A DNA stretch of 64,000 nt from Candidatus Poribacteria bacterium (GTDB taxonomy: Bacteria > Poribacteria > WGA-4E > WGA-3G): assembly GCA_009841255.1 (NCBI GenBank), contig VXMD01000081.1, positions 1 through 64,000 of the forward strand, in the 5' to 3' direction. Positions 43,097 through 52,026 of this stretch are shown in pieces. A model generated the notes under the pieces. It did not search any database and was not told the DNA's origin. It was given only the letters and a program-made list of their open reading frames with translations. The number at the start of each line of letters is the position of its first letter. The stretch's first letter is position 1. A program made the translations under genes and the position numbers.

Positions 43097-43232
43097 ATAC
43101 GATATGCCCTATATCCACGCGATGTAGGGGAAACGCCCGCAGGTGGAGACGGAATAAGACGGTGGACTTTTCAAGGAAACCGCACTGTCTATGAAACCGA
43201 AGCCCACGCCTTTAGGCGTTGGGTGCTATCAC
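43040..43232 (+). ncRNA. putative omega-RNA (reRNA) of the TnpB element
   Basis: By homology of layout, the guide-scaffold RNA spans the 3' end of tnpB and the right end. The region after the stop is G/C-rich and structured (GATGTAGGGGAAACGCCCGC, AGGAAACCGCACTGTC) and ends with the hairpin at 43203-43223. The guide would be the 16-20 bases beyond the right end, starting with CACGACTCACCGG, i.e. permease sequence. Inferred from family knowledge. Confidence 0.5.
43203..43223 (+). repeat. right-end subterminal hairpin of the IS
   Basis: CCCACGCC, loop TTTA, GGCGTTGGG: eight base pairs with one bulged T. Counterpart of the left-end hairpin. Confidence 0.7.
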
Positions 43233-43728
43233 CACGACTCACCGGATGTGTTAGGACAAGACGCAATGTACCGCGCTCACGTTCTCCCGCAAGTGCATCG
43301 TAAGCAAAAATAAGTGACATTAGGCTCAGAACTACTTCAAAGATAAAGACAATATCAATCGATGAGAAGAGATTCAGAAATGGATTCGTTGATCCATGCT
43401 TCTGACCATCCCATAGTGTGGGCACAAGACCGTGAAATACAAAAATTTCGTTATTCAGCCGTTTATCCAATCCAACATTAAAGATACTCAACAGATTTGG
43501 TGGACGGATAACATCCCAACTTACGCCCGAATAGGTTTTTCTTTCCAGCATTGTCTCGTGATTCGATTTAACAGCAGCATTGTAACTTGCTAACCGGCGA
43601 TCATAATCCTTAATCAACACAGATGTATTGGCAACAACAAGCAACAACGTAATGATAAACACCACTACAAAACGGAATGTCATTAGGTTGTCAAGTAGTT
43701 CTCGGCGAATGAGTGTAGTTAACATCAT
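43233..43728 (-). pseudogene. ABC-2 type permease, N-terminal part (split by IS)
   Basis: Starts at an ATG with GAGAGGAATACATG upstream: MMLTTLIRRELLDNLMTFRF, one hydrophobic segment (VVVFIITLLLVVANTSVLI), a periplasmic loop with HGLVPTLWDGQKHGSTNPF, a second segment (FIFEVVLSLMSLIFAYDAL) and AGERERGTLRLVLTHPVSR, a hallmark loop of ABC-2/NatB-like permeases. The next codons come from the right end of the TnpB element. Continued at 40980-41774. As interrupted and internally deleted it cannot make a working transporter. Confidence 0.75.
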
Positions 43729-44034
43729 GTATTCCTCTCAACAAGTTTACCAGTTTCCACTTTTTCTGCTCGCTTATCACGCTGATCCATAAAACCGCTT
43801 TTCTCGGACTCGGTGTGCTGCTTTTACAACTCGCAATGTTAATGAATGTCATCTATGGACTTCCTACACGAAATGTCACACATATGAAGACTGTTTTTCA
43901 ATAAATGATTTATGAACCACCCTCATTAAAATGTAGTGTTATCAAATGGCACTGGGATTTGAATAAACGTTGCATAAAATTTTCTCTTATTTTTAGCACG
44001 AAGGGCGTTTTTTGAAGTTGGGTTTCGTGTCAGG
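43729..44034. other. intergenic, holds right copy of the 25-bp repeat
   Basis: About 305 bases between the split permease and the sigma-thioredoxin gene. Besides the repeat at 43908-43932 no gene or clear terminator is seen. Confidence 0.5.
43908..43932. repeat. 25-bp direct repeat, right copy
   Basis: ATTTATGAACCACCCTCATT then AAAAT. 23 of 25 bases match 40658-40682. The two copies bracket the transposase-side boundary and the split permease. Confidence 0.6.
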
Positions 44035-46179
44035 TTAATCCTTGGATTTACTTTTCAAAGCCTCTACCACGAATTTCTCCAAATCCATCTCTCTTGCTTC
44101 GTGAGTAATTAATTTACCTTCTCTGTCAATAAGAAAAGTTGCTGGAATGCTTGGGATAGCATATTGCCAAGCGATCGAATTTTTGACAGTTCCGTTATCA
44201 AGAATCTGTCGCCACGGAATGTCGTTTTCTTGAATGTAGTCTCGGAGTTTCGGTTCATCATAATCAAGGCTGATCCCGATGATGTCAAAGCCTTCATCTT
44301 TATGGGTATCGTATACCTTTTTGAGGTAGGGCATTTCTCTAAGACCAGGACTGTACCACATCGCCCAAAAGTTGAGTAGAATGACTTTTCCACGATAGTC
44401 GTGTAGTGCAATCGAATCCCCATTGAGATCAATAGCGGAAAAGTTTGGGACAGGTTTCCCAATCAATTCGTGTAACGGATCCGCGTTGCGTTCATAGGAT
44501 TCGGCGAGTTCGGTATTATCTAACTTCTGGTAGGTGTAGGCAAATAGCGTGGGAATAAAGATGTTGTCTGGATTCTGGTGTTCAGCGGACTTAACAACAG
44601 CAAGCATATCCTCATAGCGTCCGATTGCGTTCAGCATATCACAGAGCGTAATATAACCTACAATATTGGGTTTCATGACTGATTTGAAACGTTCGATAAG
44701 CGCATCCACTGCTGATTCGTTCCCGACTTCGATATAGAGACTCACAAGCAATGGATACAGTTCATAGAAATCTACGTCATCTGGGTGTTTCTTAAGTGTT
44801 TCTTCTAAAGCCGTAACGGCTGCTTCGCGACTACCATACATATCTTGGAGTGCGGACTCCCAAACATTAGTTGACTCATAAATTTTAGAAGAGAAACTCA
44901 AGTTTAGGCACTGAAAATCATCATTTGCGTGATGTCGGCAACGGACAAGTGGCATATCATCACCATACACCAAGCGTTGCCTACTTTTGTAAGTTCGATA
45001 TTCAGGGTGAAACTCGTACCCGTAACTCACTGACATTTTCGGATCAACATTCAAGGGATAGCCTGCTTTACCTCCATTTGTATCTGCGAGGCAGATCAGG
45101 ATGTTTGCATCTGGCAAATATTGGGGGTGAAGATCCGAGAGCCACTCTGGAAGATCCCCATATTCTTTCTGATAAGCATGAATTGCCTCGCTGATTACGA
45201 GTAAATTTTGCCTACAGATTTCGATGTTTTTCTGTTGTTCCTGAGTAAGGGTGCGGGTTTGGTTTGTGGGTTGTGCTACTGTGGGGGTCTCGGAATCTTT
45301 CGGACCGGCACCGATCCCTTTACCAGAGCGTCCCACCTGATTTCGAACATCTGGTTTTGATGGCAGGTCTATCACAATAGGTGCTTCAATAAGTTCTACT
45401 GTCATCTCAGATGTGGTATCAAAGCTATAGGGTCGCTGGAAACGCGCTAAGTATTGATTGCTAACGCCGAGCATCATTACAACGAGAATAGCAGTTGAAG
45501 TGGCAATTGCCCACGGGACTAACGGCTTACCCCGAGACGGGGTAACGGGTTTAATATGCGCGATCTCCCGCACGATGTTTTCGGTGAGATTTGCAGACAG
45601 TTGGAAGCTATCCAACGCTTCTCGAATGATAGGTTCTTCCTTCTTCAAACGCTGGCGCGCTCGACTGAGCCGACTCTTAATTGTATTTACAGATACCCCC
45701 AAAAACTTACTAATTTCTTCACACGTCATCTCTCCAAAGTAATAGAGGGTCATCACAGTCCGTTCGCTCTCTTGTAACTTGGCAAGCAACTGTTTAACGA
45801 CTTTTTGCTGTGATTCAGTCGCGGTTTTTGCCTGTTCATCCGCTACATATCGGGAATATGTTGCTTCTCCCTTCACTGCCATGTTAATGCCCTCCATCAA
45901 TCGGACATGCAATCGATTCTTACGGAACCACGCAATGCAACGATGGTTTGTAACCACATACAACCATCCCGGGAACCGATCCGGTTCTCTTAGGGTTGCC
46001 AGATCTCTATAGACTTGCAGAAAAGTCTCCTGCGTAATATCTTCAGCGATATGGAAGTCCCCGATTTTCCGCCATGCGAGCGCGTGAACCCGTTTCTGGT
46101 ACTTCTTCACTAAGCACGCAAAAGCAGCCTCATCGCCGTCAAGGATACGTTGAATCAGTTCAGCATTATCGTTTCTCAT
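44035..46179 (-). CDS. membrane-tethered ECF sigma factor fused to TPR-like and thioredoxin-like domains
   Basis: 714 residues from the ATG at 46179 (GAGG seven bases upstream). Order: sigma region 2 (FACLVKKYQKRVHALAWRKI, HIAEDITQETFLQVYRDL) and region 4 (ERTVMTLYYFGEMTCEEISK) in residues 1-185; one transmembrane helix at ~221-240 (VPWAIATSTAILVVMMLGVS); a low-complexity linker; a middle region with a prepilin-like CRQNLLVISEAIHAYQKEYG; TPR-like helices at ~440-565; and a thioredoxin/TlpA-like domain from ~572. The active-site motif, usually WCGPC, reads WYSPG, so both cysteines are lost while the cis-Pro IPATFLI is kept: a sensor or binding domain rather than a reductase. Inference: an envelope signal controls a tethered sigma. 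Confidence 0.85.
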   Translation of the reverse strand: MRNDNAELIQRILDGDEAAFACLVKKYQKRVHALAWRKIGDFHIAEDITQETFLQVYRDLATLREPDRFPGWLYVVTNHRCIAWFRKNRLHVRLMEGINMAVKGEATYSRYVADEQAKTATESQQKVVKQLLAKLQESERTVMTLYYFGEMTCEEISKFLGVSVNTIKSRLSRARQRLKKEEPIIREALDSFQLSANLTENIVREIAHIKPVTPSRGKPLVPWAIATSTAILVVMMLGVSNQYLARFQRPYSFDTTSEMTVELIEAPIVIDLPSKPDVRNQVGRSGKGIGAGPKDSETPTVAQPTNQTRTLTQEQQKNIEICRQNLLVISEAIHAYQKEYGDLPEWLSDLHPQYLPDANILICLADTNGGKAGYPLNVDPKMSVSYGYEFHPEYRTYKSRQRLVYGDDMPLVRCRHHANDDFQCLNLSFSSKIYESTNVWESALQDMYGSREAAVTALEETLKKHPDDVDFYELYPLLVSLYIEVGNESAVDALIERFKSVMKPNIVGYITLCDMLNAIGRYEDMLAVVKSAEHQNPDNIFIPTLFAYTYQKLDNTELAESYERNADPLHELIGKPVPNFSAIDLNGDSIALHDYRGKVILLNFWAMWYSPGLREMPYLKKVYDTHKDEGFDIIGISLDYDEPKLRDYIQENDIPWRQILDNGTVKNSIAWQYAIPSIPATFLIDREGKLITHEAREMDLEKFVVEALKSKSKD

Positions 46180-46339
46180 CAAACGCCTCAAAAAAGAAAG
46201 TGCCTTATTTGGTTGGTATATAGTGACGCGGCTTGCGGATAAAAACTTACATAATTCCGCGAAAAAGTGGGATCTTTATGCCAAAATGTTGATTGGAAGG
46301 GTAGTCTAAGGCAGAAAGGTAGTAAGGGGTGAAAAAGGT

Positions 46340-47107
46340 TTAGCCAGTCCTGAGAAGGGTCTTGGCTTCTTCAGACCAATGTTGCTTAATTTCTTGGGAC
46401 ACCGGAAACCGTTCGCTTGCATGCGGAAATACACGCGTATAGCCGATATCAAGCATGGGGCGATGGGTGTTAGTTCTGTTCGGCATTCCAACGTGCCACA
46501 AACGCATATCACGAAGAATCAGAGAACCCATAGGCATTACCGCTTGTAGCGCAGGTAGGTGCTTACTCCGCTCGCCCAAATATCGAACATCTGAGGGTGG
46601 GGAATCCATAATTAGATGTGAGCCGGGCCAGATCTTTGTGGCTCCATTTTCTTCCGAAAAATCGACGAATGGGATGTTAACATAAATGCCTGAGACGGGT
46701 AGCACACACGGCAGCTCAGGAAATAGATGGTTACCGTCGCGGTGAGGTGCTTTTTCCACTTGGTTTCCGTCTATATTGGGTGGCACGTCATGAATCCCAC
46801 AGCGAAACAGTGCGACCTTCTTGCCCATAGCAGCTTCAATAATCTGAAGTGCGAAGGGATTGGTGATGAACTGATGATGCAGAAACGGCATTTCCAGTGC
46901 GCGACGGGCTTTACGGGTCATGCCGCGTCCGACTGCATCGAAATAGACAATTTGTGCTTCTTTGACAATCTCAAGTGGTACAGCATTTTCAAGGATCACA
47001 GCACCTACTTCTCGCAGCAGCCGGTTCGCTAAATCAAGATGAGCGGCACACATTTTTCCGGCTGATTGTTCTGCATCCGTCAACTGGATTCGCATTTTCG
47101 TGCTCAT
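46340..47107 (-). CDS. phytanoyl-CoA dioxygenase (PhyH) family protein
   Basis: 255 residues from the ATG at 47107; the open frame extends upstream only as an out-of-frame overlap with the next gene. Iron site HRD (His122, Asp124) and LWHVG (His205), with later Arg residues in NRTNTHRPMLDIGYTR available to bind 2-oxoglutarate. ENGATKIWPGSHL is typical for the family. Lies 74 bases after a second PhyH gene on the same strand but is not a recent duplicate of it; the sequences differ throughout. Substrate unknown. Confidence 0.83.
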   Translation of the reverse strand: MSTKMRIQLTDAEQSAGKMCAAHLDLANRLLREVGAVILENAVPLEIVKEAQIVYFDAVGRGMTRKARRALEMPFLHHQFITNPFALQIIEAAMGKKVALFRCGIHDVPPNIDGNQVEKAPHRDGNHLFPELPCVLPVSGIYVNIPFVDFSEENGATKIWPGSHLIMDSPPSDVRYLGERSKHLPALQAVMPMGSLILRDMRLWHVGMPNRTNTHRPMLDIGYTRVFPHASERFPVSQEIKQHWSEEAKTLLRTG

Positions 47108-47181
47108 AAAAAATAGGGAGTACTCGCCTTTAACCGCGGAAAAGGGAATGAGGAACTCCAAAAGATCTGTAGCGATCTGCT

Positions 47182-47949
47182 CTACGCCAACTCGCCGCGT
47201 AGCAGCGGGTGCTCTTTCATCACCTCGCCATCGCGGTTCCGCGTACCCGAGGGCATGTAATGGAGGACCATCGCCCGACGGTCTCGGGATGAGCGGTTCG
47301 GATCCGTTTGGTGGAGCGTCATGCAGTGGTGAACCATCCCACATCCGGCTTTAACTGGCACTGGAACCGCACGATCCGCCTCGGCATTCACCTGCAACAA
47401 CGCCGGTAACTTACCTTTCTCTGACTCGGCACGTCCGTGCGCTGCTAATCCTTCTACATAACTGCCGGGGATAACGTTCATACAACCGTTCTCCTCATCG
47501 GCGTCATCGAGGGCTATCCAGATGCTCACAAGATCGGGTGGGTCGCACTGCCAATAGGCATTGTCTTGATGCCAATACACTTCACCACCGTGATGGGCGG
47601 GTTTGTAGAGTGCCTGATCGTGAAATAACTGGATATCGCCTCCGATTAAACTCTCGGCGATGTCTAATAGCGGTTCGTGGTAGAGTAACTTCCGATATTC
47701 TTCATCCAGACGCCACATCTCCATGATCTGCAACATTTCTTCGTCGCGATCGGCGTCTTCATCGCTTTCAGTTTCACCGACGACTGCGAGGTTACGCAAT
47801 CCCTCACCGATTGTGCCGCGCTTCTCTGCAAACAGGGCATCGTAGTGTTCGCGTAGCACGGTAAGGTGTTCGTCATCAATGAGTCGTTTTTCTATGTTGA
47901 GATAGCCTACACGTCTGAATTGTTCGACCTCTTGCTGTGTAAGTTTCAT
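47182..47949 (-). CDS. phytanoyl-CoA dioxygenase (PhyH) family protein
   Basis: 255 residues. VYWHQDNAYW supplies His127 and Asp129; MTLHQTDPN supplies His213; RDRRAMVLHYMPSG supplies the Arg for 2-oxoglutarate. ENGCMNVIPGSY is the family's conserved turn. Poribacterial genomes are rich in such oxygenases. Its ATG follows the fixed CCGCAAGG leader. Paired with the PhyH gene downstream, with which it may share a pathway. Confidence 0.87.
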   Translation of the reverse strand: MKLTQQEVEQFRRVGYLNIEKRLIDDEHLTVLREHYDALFAEKRGTIGEGLRNLAVVGETESDEDADRDEEMLQIMEMWRLDEEYRKLLYHEPLLDIAESLIGGDIQLFHDQALYKPAHHGGEVYWHQDNAYWQCDPPDLVSIWIALDDADEENGCMNVIPGSYVEGLAAHGRAESEKGKLPALLQVNAEADRAVPVPVKAGCGMVHHCMTLHQTDPNRSSRDRRAMVLHYMPSGTRNRDGEVMKEHPLLRGELA

Positions 47950-47969
47950 TTTTTAAATTTTCCTTGCGG
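47950..47969 (-). promoter_or_regulatory. conserved CCGCAAGG leader abutting ATG (PhyH)
   Basis: Minus strand: CCGCAAGG, then AAAATTTAAAAA (12 bases), then ATG. Fourth copy of the leader. Confidence 0.55.
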
Positions 47970-48058
47970 TTCGTTGAGGTCGGGCTGTGTAGAAGTCGGT
48001 TCATTCCGTATATTCAGCCCGGCCCGTTGGTTGGGCTTACGCGTTTCTCTACAAAGGT

Positions 48059-50389
48059 TCAGTCTACATCACAGTCTTCAAGAATCTTTTGATAGGTCTG
48101 CGATGCTACGTTGTATGCCGCGCGGGCGGCATCGCGTTCTTCCTCTCGAATGCGGTCAACTTTTTCGTTCCAGCAGACCTCCACGGCATCCAAGCACCAT
48201 TGCGCACTTCTGCGACTTGCTCGGATCGGCTTCCCATCTACAATAACGAAAACTGGATTCGTGTGAGATGACGGAAAGATCCGTAACGCAACCCAACTTG
48301 ATCTGTCAATAACTGTCTCAAATTGGACGGGTACGATTTCACCGTTAGCCACAATTTCTTGCGTCTCAATCGCCTGACCATTAACGATGAGTTCAACGGG
48401 TATCTTCTGACTTTCCCCAATACGAGCACGCTCAACGTCCCAATACGGTTGCTGATCCAAAGAGCGGTTCTTTATCTCAAAGTTCGGCGTTTCATCGAGT
48501 CGTGCAGCGACGCGAGCGGTGATGTTTACTGTGCTGGGTGCTTCCAAATTCAACTGGCTAATCTCTCCAGTCGCCGCCTCCTCTCCAACTGGCACGCCAC
48601 CGACGGTGAAATCTAACAGATGACTTTTGCCATCCCCGACGTAGGAACGTCCGTCTCGCAATCCAGCGACCCACGCGTCGAAGTTAAGGGGACCAGCAGG
48701 CATTTTTACGTATATGCGCCCTAATCCGACACGCTCACCATAAATGCAAGGGAAGTCCGTCTCGCCACTGATTCGCGTACGGAAACCACAGTTCAGGGTA
48801 TGATACCAGATACTCAGTTCCCAAATGGCGGGTGTGTCTACTGTAGAGATAAAATCAACGGCGTCGTGAACAACATCTACGATGTACTCGTTGGCACCGA
48901 TGCCATCAAAGGGCGGCATGTTGTAATTGGGAAGCTCGTCGCCGGGGACCTTCAATCCCCAACCACTGTGGCTGAAACCCGTTACCGCGCCCTGTTCTTT
49001 TGCCCACTGGAGGACAGGAAGATCCCAACTCGGCCACTCCTCAATACGCTCGGTACCGCTGTAATCGTCTTCCGTCAAGGCAAGCAAGGAGAGATGCCCT
49101 GCGTGTGAGGAAGGAAAGCCGGAAACCTCTACATCGTAGCGCATCACGTAGTCATCGGTCGAGAGTTCATGGGCTTTGCCCTCAAAAAACTGTTTCTGGT
49201 AATACCAACAGGGTCCCCACGAGAGTACACAACCGACATTGAGGTCCTCTCCGAGGATGTGTCGCATCATGTCTTCCGGCGTGACACCCTCGGTCGGGCT
49301 TTCATAGTGCGCGCAACCCGCTGCGTGGACGTGATGATCCCCAGAACGCCAGCCCTCCGCTGCGATGTGGATCCATCTTTCCAGATGAAATGTCTCTTGA
49401 TGTGTCTCGGTATTCGGGACGGTAATGGTTTGCGTCTTGACTCGATACTCGGGTCCGCGTGTGTACTCGACAGTATATTTGCCAGGTGGCAAAAGCACCG
49501 ATTCGCCGTTGTGCCGATAGATTTGGTTGTGGAAGAAGAAATCGGGTGCCAAGCGTCGCCCGCGTGATGGATACACTCGGTTCAACTCGTCACGGATAAT
49601 AAAACCCGCTGTTGTCGGCTTTCCGTCGAAGTCTAAGACTTCAAGCGTTACGTTTACCGCCGGTACACAGCGGAATAGGATAGGCACTTCACTGCGGAAT
49701 CCGATGTCCTGCGTCCCCTGACCGACGTTAAAACCGAGCATCGCTTCCCGTTTGCCGGCATCGCGGCTATAGAGTTGAACGATACGATACTCCAGTTCCA
49801 ATCCGGAAAGACTCGTCTTCAAGGGTGGGTTGGAATAGACCTCAATATCAAGAAACCGGTGCGGAATGTCACTCTTAGGGACAGTCATCTCTGGGTCAGG
49901 ACGTCCACTGGAACGCTTATACAGGGGGGCAGCGTTCTCACTCTCTGCGGCTAAGGGAGCTGTCACACCAGCCTCGTTGTGGACCTTCACCAAAAAGGTA
50001 CGCCAACCTTGTTGCATTAGTTCCTTATCTACTGGACCTTCCTTCACCTTCACACGGCTTTCAGGATTGATATTGACACCCGTCAAACAGTATGCATCAA
50101 GAATCTTTTGGATGTCAACAATCGCCTGTGTGTGGTCATCGGAAACCAAGACTCCCTGGATTGCTAAAAGATCGTCTTCAGAGAGGGGTGAGCCGAGATA
50201 GTCCAATGCCTCAATGAGTCGTTGGGTCGCTGATGCAAACGGTTGAAACTCCACTTCCGTGACGAGGTTCAGTTCATCAGTAAACCCCACCGAAGTGAGA
50301 AGCAACATCCAACTGATAAGTATCAAGTAGAGCGGACTGCAGGCTCCTGTTTTGAGAAGCGTGTGATATCGATTCGTTATCCATCGCAT
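48059..50389 (-). CDS. CehA/McbA-type metallohydrolase (PHP-like), exported
   Basis: 776 residues. An N-terminal signal or anchor segment (LYLILISWMLLLTSVGF) follows MRWITNRYHTLLKTGACSP. The N-terminal ~370 residues are beta-rich (FQPFASATQRL, KYTVEYTRGPEYRVKTQTI). The catalytic part starts at GWRSGDHHVHAAGCAHYESP (His-x-His) and continues with VGCVLSWGPCWYYQ, SSHAGHLSLLAL, AVTGFSHSGWGLKVP and ISGETDFPCIYGERVG, the metal-ligand pattern of CehA/McbA metallohydrolases. Family members hydrolyse carbamates; the natural substrate here is unknown. GGAGGAATGCCAC lies before the ATG. Stands alone downstream of the PhyH pair. Confidence 0.83.
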   Translation of the reverse strand: MRWITNRYHTLLKTGACSPLYLILISWMLLLTSVGFTDELNLVTEVEFQPFASATQRLIEALDYLGSPLSEDDLLAIQGVLVSDDHTQAIVDIQKILDAYCLTGVNINPESRVKVKEGPVDKELMQQGWRTFLVKVHNEAGVTAPLAAESENAAPLYKRSSGRPDPEMTVPKSDIPHRFLDIEVYSNPPLKTSLSGLELEYRIVQLYSRDAGKREAMLGFNVGQGTQDIGFRSEVPILFRCVPAVNVTLEVLDFDGKPTTAGFIIRDELNRVYPSRGRRLAPDFFFHNQIYRHNGESVLLPPGKYTVEYTRGPEYRVKTQTITVPNTETHQETFHLERWIHIAAEGWRSGDHHVHAAGCAHYESPTEGVTPEDMMRHILGEDLNVGCVLSWGPCWYYQKQFFEGKAHELSTDDYVMRYDVEVSGFPSSHAGHLSLLALTEDDYSGTERIEEWPSWDLPVLQWAKEQGAVTGFSHSGWGLKVPGDELPNYNMPPFDGIGANEYIVDVVHDAVDFISTVDTPAIWELSIWYHTLNCGFRTRISGETDFPCIYGERVGLGRIYVKMPAGPLNFDAWVAGLRDGRSYVGDGKSHLLDFTVGGVPVGEEAATGEISQLNLEAPSTVNITARVAARLDETPNFEIKNRSLDQQPYWDVERARIGESQKIPVELIVNGQAIETQEIVANGEIVPVQFETVIDRSSWVALRIFPSSHTNPVFVIVDGKPIRASRRSAQWCLDAVEVCWNEKVDRIREEERDAARAAYNVASQTYQKILEDCDVD

Positions 50390-50520
50390 GTGGCATTCCT
50401 CCTAATCGCTGTTTGGTTTCTATCGCTAATGCCGTAACCTATCATATTATGAGACGGATGTCAAGTTCACAATTGACTGAATCGAAATTCTAAAGTGACT
50501 TGTACCAAATCAATTGGATC

Positions 50521-51234
50521 TCATGTCACATGATAATCTACACCATACTGCACCAAACCTAATCGTCGTGCCACACCTTGAGAGGCCACATTGTCCCACG
50601 AAGTACTGTAGAGAGGGATGCGGTTCAGAGCACGAACAGCAAGTGCCCAAGCCGCGACAACCGACATTGCATACCCACGTCGACGATAACCGGTTAGTGT
50701 ATCAACACCTGCTTCATGAGCCCGTGATGATAAGCGGACACTTCGACAAATTGACACAGCCTGCGAATCCTCTATAATCGCTAAATACGGCTGCCAACTA
50801 TTGAGTTCCGATGCCATTTCGGCGAAGTCTCCCTTTAGAAGTCCGGCATGCTCACAGGATAGCCGGACAACATTTGTTGGGGGTGTGATACCTTCAGGAA
50901 AGCGATAAGCGGGCCCGACCCAGACCCGTTCAATCGGTGCATGGCTTTGAAGAATATCCTCGAATTGTCTACGGTTTCTTGGGATTTTCTGGGAATTCGT
51001 GGACAACGGTTCAGCAGCGATGATTTCCTTCAGTTGGGCAACCACATTGTCGGGAAGGTCGTGCCGGAATCGACAGATTGAGCCTTCATTGGTATATCCG
51101 AAGAAAAAACGAGGTGCTGGTTCCTCAGCACCGTTAGGTTCGTTGATACGTTGAAGGTATCCGTTTTCATCCTGCGTAAATAGCACCTCAACTTGTATTT
51201 TCATCAATTCCGTATCAGATACATGTTCCCTCAT
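50521..51234 (-). CDS. GNAT family N-acetyltransferase
   Basis: 237 residues. The C-terminal GNAT core has EAGVDTLTGYRRRGYAMSVV (acetyl-CoA loop YRRRGYA) and PLYSTSWDNVASQGVARRLG (motif B). The first ~110 residues (ICRFRHDLPDNVVAQLKEII) form an N-terminal domain seen in GNAT_acetyltran/FR47-like proteins. An alternative start at 51204 (MKIQVEVLFTQDENG) is possible. Acceptor unknown. Confidence 0.8.
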   Translation of the reverse strand: MREHVSDTELMKIQVEVLFTQDENGYLQRINEPNGAEEPAPRFFFGYTNEGSICRFRHDLPDNVVAQLKEIIAAEPLSTNSQKIPRNRRQFEDILQSHAPIERVWVGPAYRFPEGITPPTNVVRLSCEHAGLLKGDFAEMASELNSWQPYLAIIEDSQAVSICRSVRLSSRAHEAGVDTLTGYRRRGYAMSVVAAWALAVRALNRIPLYSTSWDNVASQGVARRLGLVQYGVDYHVT

Positions 51235-51288
51235 TGGTCTGGCTGTTCTCCAGTATAATGCTTCCCTTAAACTGTTCCTCTATGCCTG

Positions 51289-51996
51289 CTAACATTTATT
51301 GAAGTCGACTAAGGCATTTACGTACGCCGTAGTGGATCTGCGTAAACGTTCAATCCGTTCTTTGGGAATGGGTCCGCTATCCTCTTCGATACACAGATCA
51401 GATATGACGCGGATGCCGACGTATTTGACGTTGTTAAGCGCACAGACATCCACAATCGCTGACGATTCCCAATTCACTGCGACAGCTCCACTCTCTACGG
51501 CAATTTTGTCCCTAACTTCACGATTGTATACGTCCATATCTCCACAGATGACGGGAGCTTTTGTAATCGTAACATTGGGATCCGTTGATAAAGTGTGTGC
51601 GAATGTGCTTATTGAAGACGCAGAAGCCTGAAAAAGGCGCGCTCTCCATTCATCTTGCTCACACTGGATCTCTGACCGATTTGGCACGGCGTGCTCAGAG
51701 ACACCCGTAATCACGACAATGTCTCCGATATCCAAGGTATCAACCAATCCACCGGCAAATCCGAACTCAAAGAAGGTGTCTACCCGATATGTGTCTATTA
51801 TCATTTGGCACATCGATGCCGCACGCACCTTGCCCATACCCGACTGCATGACAACCCATTTTTTGTCTCCATCGGACCATTCAAACTGGAGTCTGCTGTT
51901 CCAATCGACCGAATCACCGACCTCCTGACCCAAGACCTTCAGAAGTGTGTGCGTTTCGTCGGCGTAAGCCGTCATGATACATAGTTTTGCACTCAC
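51289..51996 (-). CDS. MTA/SAH nucleosidase-like (PNP/UDP phosphorylase superfamily)
   Basis: 235 residues from a GTG at 51996, chosen because GGAG lies eight bases upstream. LCIMTAYADETHTLL, VVMQSGMGKVRAASMCQMII, FEFGFAGGLVDTLDIGDIVV, VICGDMDVYNREVRDKIAVE and AVNWESSAIVDVC then VGIRVISDLC match 5'-methylthioadenosine/S-adenosylhomocysteine nucleosidase. The usual DMES(A/E) motif reads NWESSA, keeping the substrate-binding Glu. Cleaves the glycosidic bond of a purine nucleoside. Several SAM-dependent methyltransferases in the window would produce SAH. Could be a nucleoside phosphorylase of another specificity. Confidence 0.8.
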   Translation of the reverse strand: MSAKLCIMTAYADETHTLLKVLGQEVGDSVDWNSRLQFEWSDGDKKWVVMQSGMGKVRAASMCQMIIDTYRVDTFFEFGFAGGLVDTLDIGDIVVITGVSEHAVPNRSEIQCEQDEWRARLFQASASSISTFAHTLSTDPNVTITKAPVICGDMDVYNREVRDKIAVESGAVAVNWESSAIVDVCALNNVKYVGIRVISDLCIEEDSGPIPKERIERLRRSTTAYVNALVDFNKC

Positions 51997-52026
51997 AAAT
52001 TTCACTCCGTAATTATGATTATAGTT

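Larger units (their letters stand above)
41775..43232 (+). mobile_element. IS200/IS605-family TnpB-only element (IS1341-like)
   Basis: About 1.46 kb. Both ends carry similar subterminal palindromes with TTTA loops in the same orientation (41795-41814 and 43203-43223, each within AAGCCCA..CC-TTTA-GG..TTGGG), as LE and RE of IS608-like elements do. The base before the left end is preceded by TTAC, the IS608-type target, and the right end would be TCAC. Holds tnpB, a strong promoter and no tnpA, so it depends on a transposase elsewhere. It splits an ABC permease gene. Exact ends are inferred; alternative: the left hairpin is a solo right end of an older copy. Confidence 0.75.

Noticed and set aside
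47108-47344. 79-codon N-terminal extension of the PhyH protein at 46340
   Set aside because: Overlaps the end of the neighbouring PhyH gene in another frame, with biased shadow composition.
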